In this document: piece by piece, positions 26,391-37,548 of the stretch | Layout of the letters: each line of letters begins with the position of its first letter | How positions within the stretch are numbered: position 1 is the stretch's first letter | Assembly (NCBI RefSeq): GCF_000173355.1 | Contig: NZ_ABXA01000047.1 | Coordinates: forward strand, 1-64,000 | Length of the DNA stretch: 64,000 bases | Source: Anaerococcus hydrogenalis DSM 7454 | Lineage (GTDB): Bacteria > Bacillota > Clostridia > Tissierellales > Peptoniphilaceae | Direction: 5' to 3' | Made by a program: the position numbers and the translations under genes | The notes under the pieces: model-generated | What the model was told of the DNA's origin: nothing | Seen by the model: only the letters and a program-made list of their open reading frames with translations | Databases searched by the model: none

Positions 26391-27464
26391 TTATTTAATG
26401 TGGCCATCTTTTATTTTTCTAATTTTGGACTTATCTACCCTATCCAAACTTTTTGTATTTGTGGCAGTAATTATGGTTTGAAACCTTCCTAAATTTTCCA
26501 ACAAAAAATTAGATCTTTTTTCATCAAGTTCTGAAAAAACATCGTCAAATAAAATTATGGCCTTATCTTGGCTAGTATTTTCTATTAAATTTACATTGGC
26601 AAGTTTAATATTTAAAATTGCAGACCTTTGCTGGCCTTGTGACCCAAATTTTTTGCTATCTTTTCCATTTATTATTATATCAATTTCATCTCTTTGAATA
26701 CCTGCTGTAGTCCTATAATATTTTAGGTCGTAGGATTTATTTTTTGAAAATTTTTCCCTATATTCTTCTATATCTTTAGCCACAATATCTGGCCTATATA
26801 TTATAGACAAGTCTTCCTTATTTTCTGTAAGATTTGAGTGATTTTTCTTGGCATAGTTATTTATAAGGGAAATATATTTTTCCCTATACCTATAAATTTT
26901 ATAATTTAGCCTAATAATTTGCTGGTCAAAGGCCATAAGTTCTTCCTTAAAATATTTTGACCTTTGATTTTTTAGTACTTTATTTCTTTGGCTAAGGACT
27001 TTGTCAAAATCTTTTTTCAAAGCCTTATAACTAAAGTTAACACTAATTATTATATCATCAATTAAGTTTCTTCTAAAATTTGGCCCATCTTTTATTATAG
27101 TTAAGTCTTCTGGGGTAAATAAAACAAGCTTGAAAAGGGATTTTAAATCCTTATTTTTGTCGTATTTTATATCATTTACAAAAATTTCCTTCTTATTTTC
27201 ATTGACCCTTATTTTTACATTTTTAAAGGATTCATTTTTTCTAATAAGACCATCAAGGGCCATTTCCTTTTCATTAAACATGATAAGGTCCTTGTCCCTA
27301 AAAGACTTAAAACTTTTTGCATTTGCCAAATAATATATACTTTCAAGTAAATTTGTTTTTCCTTGGGCATTATCTCCCAAAAAAATATTTATATTTTCAT
27401 TAAATTCTATATTTTGGGAAAGATAATTCCTAAATTTACTTAGCCTTAAACTTTGAATCCACAT
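26391..27464 (-). CDS. recF: DNA recombination and repair protein RecF
   Basis: The 357-residue SMC-like ATPase loads RecA at gaps. Walker [14 protein letters not shown] is at ~31-43, a signature-like region [11 protein letters not shown] is near 275, and Walker [13 protein letters not shown] is near 300. It starts on the last base of the yaaA stop codon region. Confidence 0.95.
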   Translation of the reverse strand: MWIQSLRLSKFRNYLSQNIEFNENINIFLGDNAQGKTNLLESIYYLANAKSFKSFRDKDLIMFNEKEMALDGLIRKNESFKNVKIRVNENKKEIFVNDIKYDKNKDLKSLFKLVLFTPEDLTIIKDGPNFRRNLIDDIIISVNFSYKALKKDFDKVLSQRNKVLKNQRSKYFKEELMAFDQQIIRLNYKIYRYREKYISLINNYAKKNHSNLTENKEDLSIIYRPDIVAKDIEEYREKFSKNKSYDLKYYRTTAGIQRDEIDIIINGKDSKKFGSQGQQRSAILNIKLANVNLIENTSQDKAIILFDDVFSELDEKRSNFLLENLGRFQTIITATNTKSLDRVDKSKIRKIKDGHIK

Positions 27465-27673
27465 TATACAAGTCTTATTTCAAATTGATTGTTAAATTCT
27501 ACCAAATCGCCCTTATAAAGTTTTTTTCCTGCTTGAAAATATTCTTCTCCATTTACCAAAATTCCATATTCTTTTATAAGATGTTTGGCTTCTCCTCCGC
27601 TTTGGGCTATGTCTGTCGCCTTTAAGAGGTCCTTGGCAAGAATCATATCTGATTTAAATTCTAATTTTTCCAT
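27464..27673 (-). CDS. yaaA: S4-domain RNA-binding protein YaaA
   Basis: The 69-residue protein consists of an S4 RNA-binding fold (LLKATDIAQSGGEAKHLIKE). Between dnaN and recF this gene is conserved in Firmicutes and is linked to ribosome assembly in Bacillus. AGGAG precedes the ATG. Confidence 0.92.
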   Translation of the reverse strand: MEKLEFKSDMILAKDLLKATDIAQSGGEAKHLIKEYGILVNGEEYFQAGKKLYKGDLVEFNNQFEIRLV

Positions 27674-27681
27674 AAAAACTC

Positions 27682-28794
27682 CTATTCTGCAAGTCTAACT
27701 GGTAGGGCAAGATAGGTAAATTCTTCGTCCTCGTATTTTGACTCATTCGGATAAATTAGGCAAGGGTTTAAGGAAGATTTTAAGTTCATTTTTATAGACT
27801 TTGTATCACAAGCCTTGACACCTTCTATCAAATACCTAGCATTGAAGGCTATTTTTACATCCTCACCCTCTTTTTGAATTTGGATTATCTCTTTTAAATC
27901 TCCAATTTCAGAATTTGATTCTATTAGACACTTATCGTCTTCTATATTTATTTTTATAAGATTTGCCCTTTGAGTATTATTTAATAATTGAGCTCTTTCC
28001 AAGGAATTAATAAGCTCTTGCCTATCAACTACAAGGCTTGTTGTAGAAATATCTGAAATTATATTTGTATAGTCAATGTAATTTTTATCTATTACCTTGC
28101 AATACATGGTAGTATCTCCAGATTCAAAAATTATATCCTTGTCATCCTTATAAATTTTTGTAATTTTTTCATCATCAATTATCCTAGTCCACTCTGATAT
28201 AGATTTTCTAGGAATTATTAGCCTAGATTTATCCATTGATGAAGGATAAGATAATTTTAATTTTTTAAGGGCTACCCTGTAGCCATCAAGGGCAACAAAG
28301 TTTAAGTATCCATCCATTAATTCAAACAAGATTCCTGTAAGGGCAAGTTTTGTTTCATCTAAACTTGTTGCAAATTCTGTTTGTGAGATAGACCTTTTTA
28401 ATTTATCATTTTGAATTTCCAAATAATCAACATTTGGAACCTTCAAGTCTTTCTTTTCATAATAATCAAAGGCTAAGATATTAAATTTAGATCCGTTACA
28501 TTTTATTTTTATTTTTGAATCAACTACTTCTATTTTTATTAGCTCATCTGGTAATTTTCTTACTATATTAGAAATGATATTGGCATTTATTGCCATTTCT
28601 CCTTCTTCTATTACATTACAAGCTACTTTTGTAAGAATAGATATTTCTCCATCAGATGATGTTAGAGTAAGGCTGTCATTTTTGGCTTCAAAGTATATTA
28701 ATTCATGAATTTGTATATTGGTTTTTCTTGACACAGCTTTGAGGGCTATGGAGATTTTATTTGATAAGTCTTTTTGTTGAATTTCTATTTTCAT
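27682..28794 (-). CDS. dnaN: DNA polymerase III beta subunit (sliding clamp)
   Basis: The 370-residue protein folds as three clamp domains, dimerises to a ring on DNA and tethers polymerase III. Recognisable blocks include the N-terminal MKIEIQQKDL, the middle ALTGILFEL block and the C-terminal YLALPVRLAE. I chose the ATG at 28794 because AGGAG lies 5 bases upstream; an ATG four codons earlier overlaps that site. Nine-base DnaA boxes lie upstream, between it and dnaA. Confidence 0.96.
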   Translation of the reverse strand: MKIEIQQKDLSNKISIALKAVSRKTNIQIHELIYFEAKNDSLTLTSSDGEISILTKVACNVIEEGEMAINANIISNIVRKLPDELIKIEVVDSKIKIKCNGSKFNILAFDYYEKKDLKVPNVDYLEIQNDKLKRSISQTEFATSLDETKLALTGILFELMDGYLNFVALDGYRVALKKLKLSYPSSMDKSRLIIPRKSISEWTRIIDDEKITKIYKDDKDIIFESGDTTMYCKVIDKNYIDYTNIISDISTTSLVVDRQELINSLERAQLLNNTQRANLIKINIEDDKCLIESNSEIGDLKEIIQIQKEGEDVKIAFNARYLIEGVKACDTKSIKMNLKSSLNPCLIYPNESKYEDEEFTYLALPVRLAE

Positions 28795-28809
28795 GTTGGC
28801 TCCTAACAT

Positions 28810-29026
28810 ATTATATAAACTTAGTAGTATTAGTAATAGGGGACGAGTATATGTGGATAAGTCTTATTAGCATTTATTTTTGAACGAAAAAATCAAATAA
28901 TATCTTGTGGATAATTTTTTATAAGTCATCCACTTTTCCACACAATCCACAAGATAAAATAAAGATTTTTAAATGTTAATCTTATAAACAGGCTTATCCT
29001 CAAACTTATACACATTTTGTGGATAA
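28810..29026. other. dnaA-dnaN spacer with DnaA boxes (second part of oriC)
   Basis: Perfect 9-mers TGTGGATAA at 28852-28860, 28906-28914 and 29018-29026, plus near matches around 28934-28942. Together with the larger upstream cluster this gives a bipartite origin flanking dnaA. Confidence 0.8.
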
Positions 29027-30406
29027 CTAAGATTTTATTTCTTTTATTAATTCCTCGATTTCTTGCCTAAAATCTTGGTCTTCTTCTATCATAGCTTCAA
29101 TTTTATCATGACCATGCATAATTGTTGTATGGTCCCTATTAAATTCATTTGCAAGGCTTACTAGAGATATAGAAAGTAGGTGCCTGCAAAGATACATGGC
29201 AATTTGCCTTGGCATAACTATTTCTTTTTTCCTAGATTTACCCCTAAGGTCTGTCAATTTTACATGATACCTATCAGAAACTTTTTTTTGTATATCTTCT
29301 GTACTTATTTGTTTTTTATCCTTGTGGACTCTTGAACTAACCCCAAGTCTTGCATCTTCAAGGCTTACATAAGACCTATTATTTGATTTTGCACAGGCAA
29401 TAGAAGTTGCAAGAGCTCCTTCTAAATCTCTTATATTTGTTTCAATATTTTCTGCTATATATTCTAAAATCTTATAATCAACAACAGCTCCCAGCTCATC
29501 TTGTTTTTTTTGTAAAATTGCAACTCTTGTTTCAAAATCAGGCTTTGAAATATCAACTATAATTCCCCAACCAAACCTAGAAACAAGTCTTTCTTCCAAG
29601 TGTTTAATTTCCTTTGGAGGCCTATCAGAAGAAATTACTATTTGTTTTCCCTGATTATATAAATCCTCGAAAGTATGGAAAAATTCTTCCTGGGTACCTG
29701 TTTTATTTGCAATAAATTGAATATCATCAATCAAAAGCATATCCACAGACCTATATTTTTTCCTAAACTCTTCATTGGTATTATTCCTAACGGCAGAAAT
29801 CATTTCATTAGTAAATTTTTCACTAGAAAGATACATGACATAGCAGTCGTCTCTTTTTTTAAGAATTTCATGGGCTATAGCTTGCATCAAGTGAGTTTTA
29901 CCAAGTCCACTAGACCCATAAATAAAAAGAGGATTATAAACTCTTGATACCTTATAGTTTGCCATATTCTCAGCAACAGATTGGCTAGCTGCAAGGGCTA
30001 GTTGGTTGGATTTACCTTGGACAAAATTTTCAAAAATATTATTTTTTTCAAGAAGTGGTTTGGGATACCTGTTTACATTATTAAGTCTTAGTTGACCATT
30101 ATCATCAACATTTCTACCAAGAGTTAAAATATCTTCGTAATTTGGTCCATCTTTTGCAACTATTTCAACCTTATAGCTTGTACTTTCTCTCTTATTAATA
30201 TCATTTAAAATAGCTTGCAATTGAGGAACCCAAATTTGGTCGAATATAAACTTGGTATCATTTTTTGGAATTTCTAAATAAATAGTATTATCATACTTAT
30301 TTAAAGGTTTTAAAATACCAATCCAAGTTTCATACTGTTGAAGATCTGGAACATTCATTTTCATTTTTTCTTTTAATTCATTTGTTATGTATTCTAGATT
30401 CATCAT
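29027..30406 (-). CDS. dnaA: Chromosomal replication initiator DnaA
   Basis: The 459-residue initiator has the N-terminal interaction domain I, an AAA+ domain with Walker A GSSGLGKTHLMQA (~165) and Walker B MLLIDDIQF (~225), and the C-terminal DNA-binding helix-turn-helix with the signature NEFNRDHTTIMHG. It melts DNA at oriC after binding TTATCCACA boxes. Such boxes flank the gene on both sides, consistent with autoregulation. Confidence 0.98.
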   Translation of the reverse strand: MMNLEYITNELKEKMKMNVPDLQQYETWIGILKPLNKYDNTIYLEIPKNDTKFIFDQIWVPQLQAILNDINKRESTSYKVEIVAKDGPNYEDILTLGRNVDDNGQLRLNNVNRYPKPLLEKNNIFENFVQGKSNQLALAASQSVAENMANYKVSRVYNPLFIYGSSGLGKTHLMQAIAHEILKKRDDCYVMYLSSEKFTNEMISAVRNNTNEEFRKKYRSVDMLLIDDIQFIANKTGTQEEFFHTFEDLYNQGKQIVISSDRPPKEIKHLEERLVSRFGWGIIVDISKPDFETRVAILQKKQDELGAVVDYKILEYIAENIETNIRDLEGALATSIACAKSNNRSYVSLEDARLGVSSRVHKDKKQISTEDIQKKVSDRYHVKLTDLRGKSRKKEIVMPRQIAMYLCRHLLSISLVSLANEFNRDHTTIMHGHDKIEAMIEEDQDFRQEIEELIKEIKS

Positions 30407-31100
30407 TTTGGCTCTCTTTCATAAAATATTATCCACACAAAATAAATCAGTAAATCAGTAAATGTTAAATATATTTTTAAACTTATCCCCAAATTTTGGA
30501 TAAGTTGTGGATAAGTCTAATGTGGATAGGTTAAATACTGAAAAATACAGGAGATTTTTCTAAATTTACAAGAAGATATCAGTAATCAAAAAAATTATCC
30601 ACATCAATAAGCAAAAATTTATTAAAAATTCGACTTATCTTCATCTTTTACACAAGAGATTATACACTAATATAGCCATCTTGTAAAGTTATCCACAGAT
30701 TGTTGATAATTTTGGGATAAGGTAAAAATTTTTAAATTTAGCAATATTAAAACCATGTGGATTTTGTGGATAAGTTGATAATTTATAAAAAATATCTTAT
30801 ATTTAACTTGGTAAATCTGTATTTTAAGGAAATTTTCAAAAAATACTTACAAAAAATTTAAAAAATATACATATAAAAACTTATCCAAGTGGCTTGTGCA
30901 TAAAATATACATAAAAATACTTATCCACACTTACATAAAAATTTAGAATTAATGAATATTTGTATATTTTAGAAAAACTACTATGCATTCTTATTAAATA
31001 ATTCTTAAAAATTTAAAATCGGAAATACTTAGATATTTTTTCTTGAGCCTATATCAAAGCTTAAAAAAATTAAAAAAATTTTTAATAAATTTATATATAA
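30407..31100. other. Chromosomal replication origin oriC (main part)
   Basis: No gene lies between dnaA and rpmH. Perfect DnaA boxes TTATCCACA/TGTGGATAA are at 30429-30437, 30506-30514, 30595-30603, 30689-30697, 30775-30783 and 30921-30929. Variants include 30483-30491, 30521-30529 and 30881-30889. Long A/T-only runs (30785-30880 and 30940-31080) are suitable for unwinding. Gene orientation switches here from minus to plus, in agreement with bidirectional replication. Confidence 0.9.
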
Positions 31101-31104
31101 AACC

Positions 31105-31133
31105 TTGACTTTCTACCATTATTTAAATATAAT
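31105..31133 (+). promoter_or_regulatory. rpmH promoter
   Basis: TTGACT (31105-31110), 17-bp spacer, TATAAT (31128-31133), 33 bp before the rpmH ATG. Confidence 0.85.
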
Positions 31134-31166
31134 AAAAGACAGCGTAAAATAATAGGAGGTGATAAC

Positions 31167-31301
31167 ATGAAGAGAACTTATCAACCAAATAGAAGAAAAA
31201 GAAAAAAAGACCATGGCTTTAGAAAAAGAATGTCAACTCCCGCTGGAAGAAGAGTTTTAAAATCCAGAAGACAAAAGGGAAGAAAGAAATTATCTGCATA
31301 A
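31167..31301 (+). CDS. rpmH: 50S ribosomal protein L34
   Basis: The 44-residue basic protein reads [20 protein letters not shown] and ends GRRKLSA-like, the exact L34 length and pattern. GGAGGTGAT precedes the ATG. It begins the plus-strand cluster rpmH-rnpA-yidD-yidC. A small hairpin AAAAGC/GCTTTT at 31304-31321 follows. Confidence 0.97.
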   Translation: MKRTYQPNRRKRKKDHGFRKRMSTPAGRRVLKSRRQKGRKKLSA

Positions 31302-31352
31302 TAAAAAAGCTGCGGCTTTTTTATATTGTAGATAAGGTTAGGTTTTATTCTT

Positions 31353-31703
31353 ATGGAAAAACAATTTAGTTTAAGAAAGAATGTAGACTTTGAAAGGGTT
31401 TATAAAAAATCTAAGCACTACTACAATAGAGATTTTACCGTTTTTATTAAAAACAACGGTGTTAATAGGCCAAGGTTTGGTTTTTCTATTTCTAAAAAAA
31501 TAGGCAAGGCCAACCAAAGAAACAAACTTAAAAGAAGACTTAGGGCAATAGTTTATGATAATTATAGGAACATCAATAATGTTGATATAATTATTATTCC
31601 AAAAAAACACACTACAGATTTTACTTACCAAAAACTTAAATCTTCTTTAGGCCATGTACTTAGTAAAGCCTTTAAGGACAAGAAAATTAGATATGTTAAA
31701 TAA
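31353..31703 (+). CDS. rnpA: Ribonuclease P protein component
   Basis: The 116-residue basic protein assists the catalytic RNA that trims tRNA 5' leaders. It starts [20 protein letters not shown] and has the RNR motif region AVY-DNYRN preceded by [17 protein letters not shown]. Its end overlaps yidD. Confidence 0.94.
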   Translation: MEKQFSLRKNVDFERVYKKSKHYYNRDFTVFIKNNGVNRPRFGFSISKKIGKANQRNKLKRRLRAIVYDNYRNINNVDIIIIPKKHTTDFTYQKLKSSLGHVLSKAFKDKKIRYVK

Positions 31704-31905
31704 ACTTTTTCTAATAATTATTAGATTTTATCAATTGTTTATTTCTCCACTCTTAGGCTCTGGAAAATGTAAATATTATCCTACCTGTAGCCAATATGCT
31801 ATTGACTGTTTTAAAAAGTATAATTTTTTTAAGGCCTTTTTTAAGGCTAGTTGGAGAATTTTAAGGTGCAATCCTTTTTCTAAAGGAGGATATGATCCGG
31901 CCTAA
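31693..31905 (+). CDS. yidD: Membrane protein insertion efficiency factor YidD
   Basis: The 70-residue protein has the YidD blocks [21 protein letters not shown] and a C-terminal [12 protein letters not shown]. It supports YidC-dependent membrane insertion. I chose the ATG at 31693, overlapping the rnpA end, since the family starts with a short helix before the YQLFISP block; an upstream ATG in rnpA at 31654 is less likely. Confidence 0.9.
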   Translation: MLNKLFLIIIRFYQLFISPLLGSGKCKYYPTCSQYAIDCFKKYNFFKAFFKASWRILRCNPFSKGGYDPA

Positions 31906-31948
31906 CAATTGATTTTTTTTATATTTACACTTAAGATTAGGAGAAATA

Positions 31949-32707
31949 ATGTTAAATTTTATAGCACAATTATTGGGTAGCTTAATGAAACTTATTTATG
32001 ATTCATTGGTAAATAATTTTACTGAACCATCAAATATGAGTTTTTATGCTATTTCAATTATTTTAATGACAGTCTTGGTTTCTTTAATTACAATACCAAT
32101 GACTATGAATCAACAAAAGCAAGCTGCAAAAAGTGGGGAAATTCAACCTAAAATTGAAGAGATTAAGAAAAAATATGCCTATGACCCTCAAATTATGCAA
32201 CAAAAAATGCAACAATTGTATAAAGAAGAAGGAGTAGGACCAGGACTTTCATCATGTCTTGTTATGATTTTTCAATTATTGATACTTTTATCTTTATATA
32301 GGGTAATACAAAGTCCTGACAAATATATTTTCCAAGGATCAATGCACCAAGTTAAGGATAATTTTTTATGGGTTCCAACCCTTTCAAAAGCAGATCCTTT
32401 ATTTTATGGTCTACCACTTTTAACAAGTATAAGCCAGTTAGCGGTTCAAGTTTTTACTATGAAAACTTCACCACAAAGCCAGGCTCAAAATACTCCAGGC
32501 ATGGGTTCTATGAACAATATGCTTATGATTATGCCAATTATTTATTATTTTGTATTTAGAAACCTACCAGCAGGTTTGCCACTTTATTGGACAACAAGTT
32601 CACTTGCAAGACTTATAATCCTTGGTGGTCAATACTTAATTGGTCTAAGCAAAAGAGATAAAGAGGAAGAAAATGAAAAGATCAATAGTAAAAACAGCAA
32701 AAACTAA
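31949..32707 (+). CDS. yidC: Membrane protein insertase YidC/OxaA
   Basis: The 252-residue insertase has about five membrane segments, the cytosolic hairpin TMNQQKQAAKSGEIQPKIEE between the first two core helices and the late LPLYWTTSSLARL block. It begins without a lipoprotein signal, as is common in clostridia. AGGAG precedes the ATG. It overlaps khpB by 35 bp. Confidence 0.94.
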   Translation: MLNFIAQLLGSLMKLIYDSLVNNFTEPSNMSFYAISIILMTVLVSLITIPMTMNQQKQAAKSGEIQPKIEEIKKKYAYDPQIMQQKMQQLYKEEGVGPGLSSCLVMIFQLLILLSLYRVIQSPDKYIFQGSMHQVKDNFLWVPTLSKADPLFYGLPLLTSISQLAVQVFTMKTSPQSQAQNTPGMGSMNNMLMIMPIIYYFVFRNLPAGLPLYWTTSSLARLIILGGQYLIGLSKRDKEEENEKINSKNSKN

Positions 32708-33518
32708 AGATGAAGCTATAAAAGAAGCTTTAAAAGAGATTAATAAATCAATAGACGAAGTTGAAATTGATGTTTTAGAAGAAGAATCAACAGGATTTTT
32801 GGGTCTTATTGGTCAAAAGGATGCTGTTGTTAAGGTATCTTACCAAGAAGATATTAATGAGGGAATTGATTCTTTGATCAAAGAAATCGAAGAAGACACT
32901 AAAAAAGATCTTGAAAAAGAATTTGATGTAAAAAAAATATCAGAAGAAATTCAAGAAGAAAATAAAGAAGATATTGAAGAAAGTAAGCTCTTGGAACCTA
33001 AATTGGAAGATGAAAAAGAGTCTTTAGATCTTGAGGTTAAAAATGAAGAGGATAAAGAAGATGAAGTTAGCCTTTATTATAAGGCCAAAGATCTTTTAGA
33101 AATAATCCTTATTGATATGCACTTTGAAGATGTAAAAGTAATTGGAAATCTTGAAGATAATATTATTAAGCTTGAAGCTAAAATTGATCCAAGAGATACA
33201 GGCATTGTAATCGGCAAGGGTGGTAAGACACTTGATGCAATTGAAACTGTCATTAGAAAAATTATAAAGGCTAGGTCAAACAAGGTTAAGCTTAATATTG
33301 ATATAAACAACTACAAAAAAAGAAGAGATGAAAAGATAATCATGCTTGCAGACCAAGCTTGCAAAAAAGTTTTGAAAACCAGAAAAAGTTGGAATTTAAA
33401 ATATATGAATTCATATGAAAGAAGACTTGCTCACGAACAAATTTCAAAATATGATAAGCTTGATTCCCACTCAGAGGGAGTTGAACCAAAAAGATTTGTT
33501 GTGGTTGATTATAAATAA
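32673..33518 (+). CDS. khpB: RNA-binding protein KhpB/Jag
   Basis: The 281-residue protein has an N-terminal Jag domain (KTAKTKDEAIKEALKE to ~60), a long acidic linker (~65-130), a KH domain with GIVIGKGGKTLDAIE and a C-terminal R3H domain (YERRLAHEQI). In Gram-positive cocci it works with KhpA on mRNAs controlling cell elongation and division. The start lies inside the yidC end. Confidence 0.93.
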   Translation: MKRSIVKTAKTKDEAIKEALKEINKSIDEVEIDVLEEESTGFLGLIGQKDAVVKVSYQEDINEGIDSLIKEIEEDTKKDLEKEFDVKKISEEIQEENKEDIEESKLLEPKLEDEKESLDLEVKNEEDKEDEVSLYYKAKDLLEIILIDMHFEDVKVIGNLEDNIIKLEAKIDPRDTGIVIGKGGKTLDAIETVIRKIIKARSNKVKLNIDINNYKKRRDEKIIMLADQACKKVLKTRKSWNLKYMNSYERRLAHEQISKYDKLDSHSEGVEPKRFVVVDYK

Positions 33519-33522
33519 GAGA

Positions 33523-33538
33523 TGTTTCACGTGAAACA
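33523..33538. promoter_or_regulatory. parS site 1
   Basis: Perfect 16-mer TGTTTCACGTGAAACA in the khpB-mnmE gap. ParB loads here for chromosome segregation. The following T-run means the same palindrome could also terminate transcription. Confidence 0.93.
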
Positions 33539-33622
33539 TCTTTTTTTATTGGTAAAATTAATGTATAATATTTAAAGAATGTTTATGTCAAAGGTAAACA
33601 GTCATTTAAGAAAGGATGAATT

Positions 33623-34987
33623 ATGAGTGAATCTACAATAGCAGCAATTTCTACACCCCAAGGAAGTGGTGGTATATCTATAGTTCGTATGAGTGGCGAT
33701 AAATCTTTTGACATTATAAAAAAGATTTTCAAGCCAATTAATAAAAGGGCTTTGGATAGGGATAAAGATAATAGGATGATGAGATACGGGCATATTGAAA
33801 AAGATGGCCGTATTTATGATGAGGTTATGGTTAACTTTATGAAAGGACCAAATACCTATACTAGGGAAGATATTTGTGAAATAAATTGTCACGGATCAAT
33901 GATTTCTGTTAGGGATATTTTAAACCTACTATTAGATTTAGGATGTGAACTTGCAGATAGGGGAGAATTTACTAAAAGAGCATTTCTTAACGGAAGAATA
34001 GACCTATCTCAAGCTGAGGCAGTTTTAGATATTATAAATTCCACAAACGAGATTTCACAAAAGCAAGGCTTAAAACAATTATCAGGTTTGTTGAGAGAAA
34101 AAATAGAAGAAATAAGAAAAATTGAGCTTGAAGCCTTATCAAGAATTGAATATTCAATCAATTTTACCGAAGATGGGGAAGATCTTCCTCTTGATGATAT
34201 AGTTGAATATATGGATAGGGCAAATGATGAAATTACAAAGCTATTATCAACTGCTAACAAGGGAAAATTGGTAAAAGATGGGATAGAAACTACAATTATA
34301 GGTAAACCAAATGTAGGAAAGTCTTCTCTTTTAAATGTCTTATTAAATGAAAATAGGGCTATAGTAACTGATATTCCTGGAACAACTAGGGATTCTATTA
34401 CAGAGTATATTAACCTTGGAAATTTAACATTAAAGATAAATGATACAGCAGGTATTAGAGAAACTCACGATGAGGTTGAAAAAATCGGGGTACAAAGGTC
34501 AAAAGAATTGGCTCAAGGTGCTGATTTGATTATAGCAATTTTTGATAGGTCAAGAGAGATTGATGAGGAAGATAAGATTATTCTAGATCTATTGAAGGGA
34601 AAAAATGCTATTATTATTTTAAATAAAATTGACCTAGATTCAAAAATTTCAAAAGAGGATTTTGATGAAAATTTTACAATAATTGAAACATCTATGGTTT
34701 CAAGGGATGGAATTGATAAGCTTGAAGGAGCTATTTTTGATATTTTTGATTCTAAGGAATTAAATAAAGAGTCTTTGATGATTACAAACTTAAGACATGA
34801 GAGACTCTTAAATTCTTCAAAAGAAAAACTACAGTCATCTTTGAAGGATATTAAATCTTTTGTTCCTATTGATTGTGTAGAGGTAGATTTGAGATCTTCT
34901 TATGATGATTTGGGACTAATTATAGGTGAAACTGTTTCGGATGAAATAATGGATAAAGTATTTAGGGAGTTTTGTGTTGGAAAGTAA
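33623..34987 (+). CDS. mnmE: tRNA modification GTPase MnmE
   Basis: The 454-residue GTPase works with MnmG to add carboxymethylaminomethyl groups to U34 of some tRNAs. The N-terminal folate-binding domain is followed by G1 GKPNVGKSS (~227), G2/G3 DIPGTTRDS and DTAGIRET, G4 NKID, and the C-terminal catalytic CVGK. The gene overlaps mnmG by 14 bp. Confidence 0.96.
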   Translation: MSESTIAAISTPQGSGGISIVRMSGDKSFDIIKKIFKPINKRALDRDKDNRMMRYGHIEKDGRIYDEVMVNFMKGPNTYTREDICEINCHGSMISVRDILNLLLDLGCELADRGEFTKRAFLNGRIDLSQAEAVLDIINSTNEISQKQGLKQLSGLLREKIEEIRKIELEALSRIEYSINFTEDGEDLPLDDIVEYMDRANDEITKLLSTANKGKLVKDGIETTIIGKPNVGKSSLLNVLLNENRAIVTDIPGTTRDSITEYINLGNLTLKINDTAGIRETHDEVEKIGVQRSKELAQGADLIIAIFDRSREIDEEDKIILDLLKGKNAIIILNKIDLDSKISKEDFDENFTIIETSMVSRDGIDKLEGAIFDIFDSKELNKESLMITNLRHERLLNSSKEKLQSSLKDIKSFVPIDCVEVDLRSSYDDLGLIIGETVSDEIMDKVFREFCVGK

Positions 34988-36875
34988 TAAAAAATATATA
35001 GATGAATCTTATGATATTGTAGTTATAGGAGCAGGTCATGCAGGATGTGAAGCAGCCTTGAGTAGTGCAAGACTTGGTTTTAAAACTTTGGTTTTAACTA
35101 CAAGTATGGAATCTGTGGCTGATATGCCATGTAATCCAAATATTGGTGGAACAGGAAAGGGCCACATAGTTAGAGAAATTGATGCCCTTGGTGGAGAAAT
35201 GGCAATAAACATTGATAAGACCTTTATCCAATCAAGGATGCTAAATACATCTAAAGGACCTGCAGTTCATTCTCTAAGGGTTCAAGCTGACAAAATAAAA
35301 TACCACCAAGAGATGAAAAAAACTCTTGAAAACCAAGAAAATTTGGACTTATTCGAGCAAGAAGTTGATAAGATTAATGTGGAAGATGGAAAAGTAAAAA
35401 GTATTGAAACAGTTCAAGGGGCAATTTTTCCAACCAAGGCCTGTGTAGTTTGTACAGGAACTTATTTAAATGGAAAAATCCTCATGGGAGATTTTCAAAA
35501 AACATCAGGACCCCATGGTCTTTCAGCAGCAACCCATCTTTCTGATAGCTTAGAGGAATTAGGTTTTTCCCTAAGACGTTTTAAAACGGGAACTCCTGCT
35601 AGGGTTGATAGGAAAAGTTTGGATTTAACAAAGACTGAAATTCAAAAAGGTGATGAAAATATTGTTGCTTTTTCATTTTTAAATGAAGGGAAGGATTTTT
35701 CTGACAAAAAGCAAGAAGCTTGTTATTTGACATATACTACTGAAAAAACAAAAGAAATTATCATGGAAAACTTAGAAAGGTCTCCTATGTATGGAGGTCT
35801 TGTAAAAGGAATTGGACCTAGATATTGTCCATCTATAGAAGATAAGATGGTAAGATTTCCTGATAGGGACATCCATCAAGTATTTATTGAGCCTGAAAGT
35901 CTTTCAACTGATGAAATGTATGTTCAAGGTGTTTCTTCAACCCTTCCCCAAGAAGTTCAAAAAGAATTTTATAAAACAATAGAAGGTCTTGAAGATTGTA
36001 AAATTATAAGACCTGCATATGGAATAGAATATGATTGCTTGGATTCTACAAACTTAAAAAGGAGTTTAGAGTCAAAAGAAATTGAAAATTTATTTTTTGC
36101 AGGACAAATAAATGGGTCAAGTGGATATGAAGAGGCAGCAGGTCAAGGGCTGGTTGCAGGAATAAATGCAGCCTTAAAATTAAGGGGGGATGACCCTTTG
36201 ATTTTAGATAGGTCTGATGCCTATATTGGGGTCTTAATTGATGATTTGGTAACAAAAGGAACCAATGAGCCTTACAGGATGATGACATCAAGATGTGAAT
36301 ATAGACTTACTATGAGACAAGATAACGCTGACTTAAGACTTACTGAAAAGGCCCATGAAATTGGTCTGGTTACAGATGAGCGTTACCAAAAAATGATTGA
36401 AAAAAGAAAAAATATTGAAGGTGAAATAAAAAGACTTCAAAAGATAATGGTTGGTCCAAGCCAAGAAAATAATAAAATAATGGAAGAAATTGGATCAAGC
36501 CCTTTAAAAACTGGTTATAGCCTATTTGACCTAATAAAAAGACCAGAATTAACCTACGAAAAGCTTGAAATCCTAGATCGAGATAGACCAACACTTCCAA
36601 AATTCCAACAAATACAAGTCCAAACTGAAATCAAATACCAAGGCTATATTAAAAAACAAATGGCAGATATTGGAAAGTTTAAAAAGCTTGAAAATAAAAA
36701 ACTTGACCATGATACAGACTATACAAAGATAAAGGGACTTAAAAAAGAATCTGCAGAAAAATTAAACAAAATAAAACCTGATTCAATAGGTCAAGCATCA
36801 AGAATATCTGGTGTTTCCCCAGCAGATATAAATGTGCTTTTGATTAGATTAAAGGCAGGAGATTTAAATGGATAA
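34974..36875 (+). CDS. mnmG: tRNA uridine-5-carboxymethylaminomethyl enzyme MnmG
   Basis: The 633-residue FAD enzyme partners MnmE. The FAD motif is [17 protein letters not shown] (~18-34), and family blocks [13 protein letters not shown] and [10 protein letters not shown] are present. The start is GTG at 34974 with AGGGAG upstream, inside the mnmE end. The stop overlaps rsmG by 8 bp. Confidence 0.96.
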   Translation: MLESNKKYIDESYDIVVIGAGHAGCEAALSSARLGFKTLVLTTSMESVADMPCNPNIGGTGKGHIVREIDALGGEMAINIDKTFIQSRMLNTSKGPAVHSLRVQADKIKYHQEMKKTLENQENLDLFEQEVDKINVEDGKVKSIETVQGAIFPTKACVVCTGTYLNGKILMGDFQKTSGPHGLSAATHLSDSLEELGFSLRRFKTGTPARVDRKSLDLTKTEIQKGDENIVAFSFLNEGKDFSDKKQEACYLTYTTEKTKEIIMENLERSPMYGGLVKGIGPRYCPSIEDKMVRFPDRDIHQVFIEPESLSTDEMYVQGVSSTLPQEVQKEFYKTIEGLEDCKIIRPAYGIEYDCLDSTNLKRSLESKEIENLFFAGQINGSSGYEEAAGQGLVAGINAALKLRGDDPLILDRSDAYIGVLIDDLVTKGTNEPYRMMTSRCEYRLTMRQDNADLRLTEKAHEIGLVTDERYQKMIEKRKNIEGEIKRLQKIMVGPSQENNKIMEEIGSSPLKTGYSLFDLIKRPELTYEKLEILDRDRPTLPKFQQIQVQTEIKYQGYIKKQMADIGKFKKLENKKLDHDTDYTKIKGLKKESAEKLNKIKPDSIGQASRISGVSPADINVLLIRLKAGDLNG

Positions 36876-37497
36876 GTTTGAAAAATATGGGCAAATGCTA
36901 ATAGAAACTAATAAAAAATTTAATTTGACAACGATTGATGAACCAGATCAAATAAAAATTAAACATTTCGAAGACTCCCTTACTATAAAGTCATATATTA
37001 ATGAAGGCATGAAGGTTTTAGATATAGGATCTGGGGCAGGATTTCCTGGAATCCCATTAAGGATAGAAAAAGACTTTGACCTAACCCTGATTGATTCTGT
37101 AAATAAAAAAGTTAATTTTATGAACCAAGTCATAGAAGAGTTGGACCTTAAAAATACAAGAGCTATCCATGTTAGGGCAGAAGACTTTGCAAAAGAACAT
37201 AGGGAAGAATTTGACATGGTTATATCAAGAGCTGTGGCAAATTTATCCACACTTTCAGAGTATGCCCTACCTTTTTTAAAGGTAGGAGGAATTTTTATAG
37301 CTATGAAAGGACCTAAGGCTGAAGAAGAATATGAAGATGCTAAAAATGCCTTGAAAATCTTGGGTGGGGAGCTTATAAATATAGATAGTATGGACCTTCA
37401 TGGAAATACAAGAAAAAATATCTTGATTAAAAAAGTAAGGTCAACAAAAAAGAAATACCCAAGAGGTAAAAACCTACCAAAGAAAAACCCATTATAA
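36868..37497 (+). CDS. rsmG: 16S rRNA (guanine-527-N7) methyltransferase RsmG
   Basis: The 209-residue SAM-dependent methyltransferase has motif [16 protein letters not shown] (~50-64) and the [11 protein letters not shown] region. It is slightly shorter than the common 235-240 residues but otherwise complete. Loss of this gene gives low-level streptomycin resistance in other bacteria. The start overlaps mnmG. Confidence 0.94.
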   Translation: MDKFEKYGQMLIETNKKFNLTTIDEPDQIKIKHFEDSLTIKSYINEGMKVLDIGSGAGFPGIPLRIEKDFDLTLIDSVNKKVNFMNQVIEELDLKNTRAIHVRAEDFAKEHREEFDMVISRAVANLSTLSEYALPFLKVGGIFIAMKGPKAEEEYEDAKNALKILGGELINIDSMDLHGNTRKNILIKKVRSTKKKYPRGKNLPKKNPL

Positions 37498-37500
37498 AAA

Positions 37501-37516
37501 TGTTTCACGTGAAACA
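37501..37516. promoter_or_regulatory. parS site 2
   Basis: Perfect TGTTTCACGTGAAACA directly behind rsmG, followed by T8, so it too may double as a terminator. Confidence 0.93.
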
Positions 37517-37548
37517 TTTTTTTTATTGAATTATAGAAAAGAGGTTTT

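Noticed and set aside
31949-32707. Truncation of yidC because no lipoprotein signal is seen
   Set aside because: Clostridial YidC proteins commonly lack it, and the core helices are complete.
36046-36600. Minus-strand ORFs inside mnmG and other long genes
   Set aside because: Antisense shadows of real genes, with Leu/His-rich composition and no start signals.
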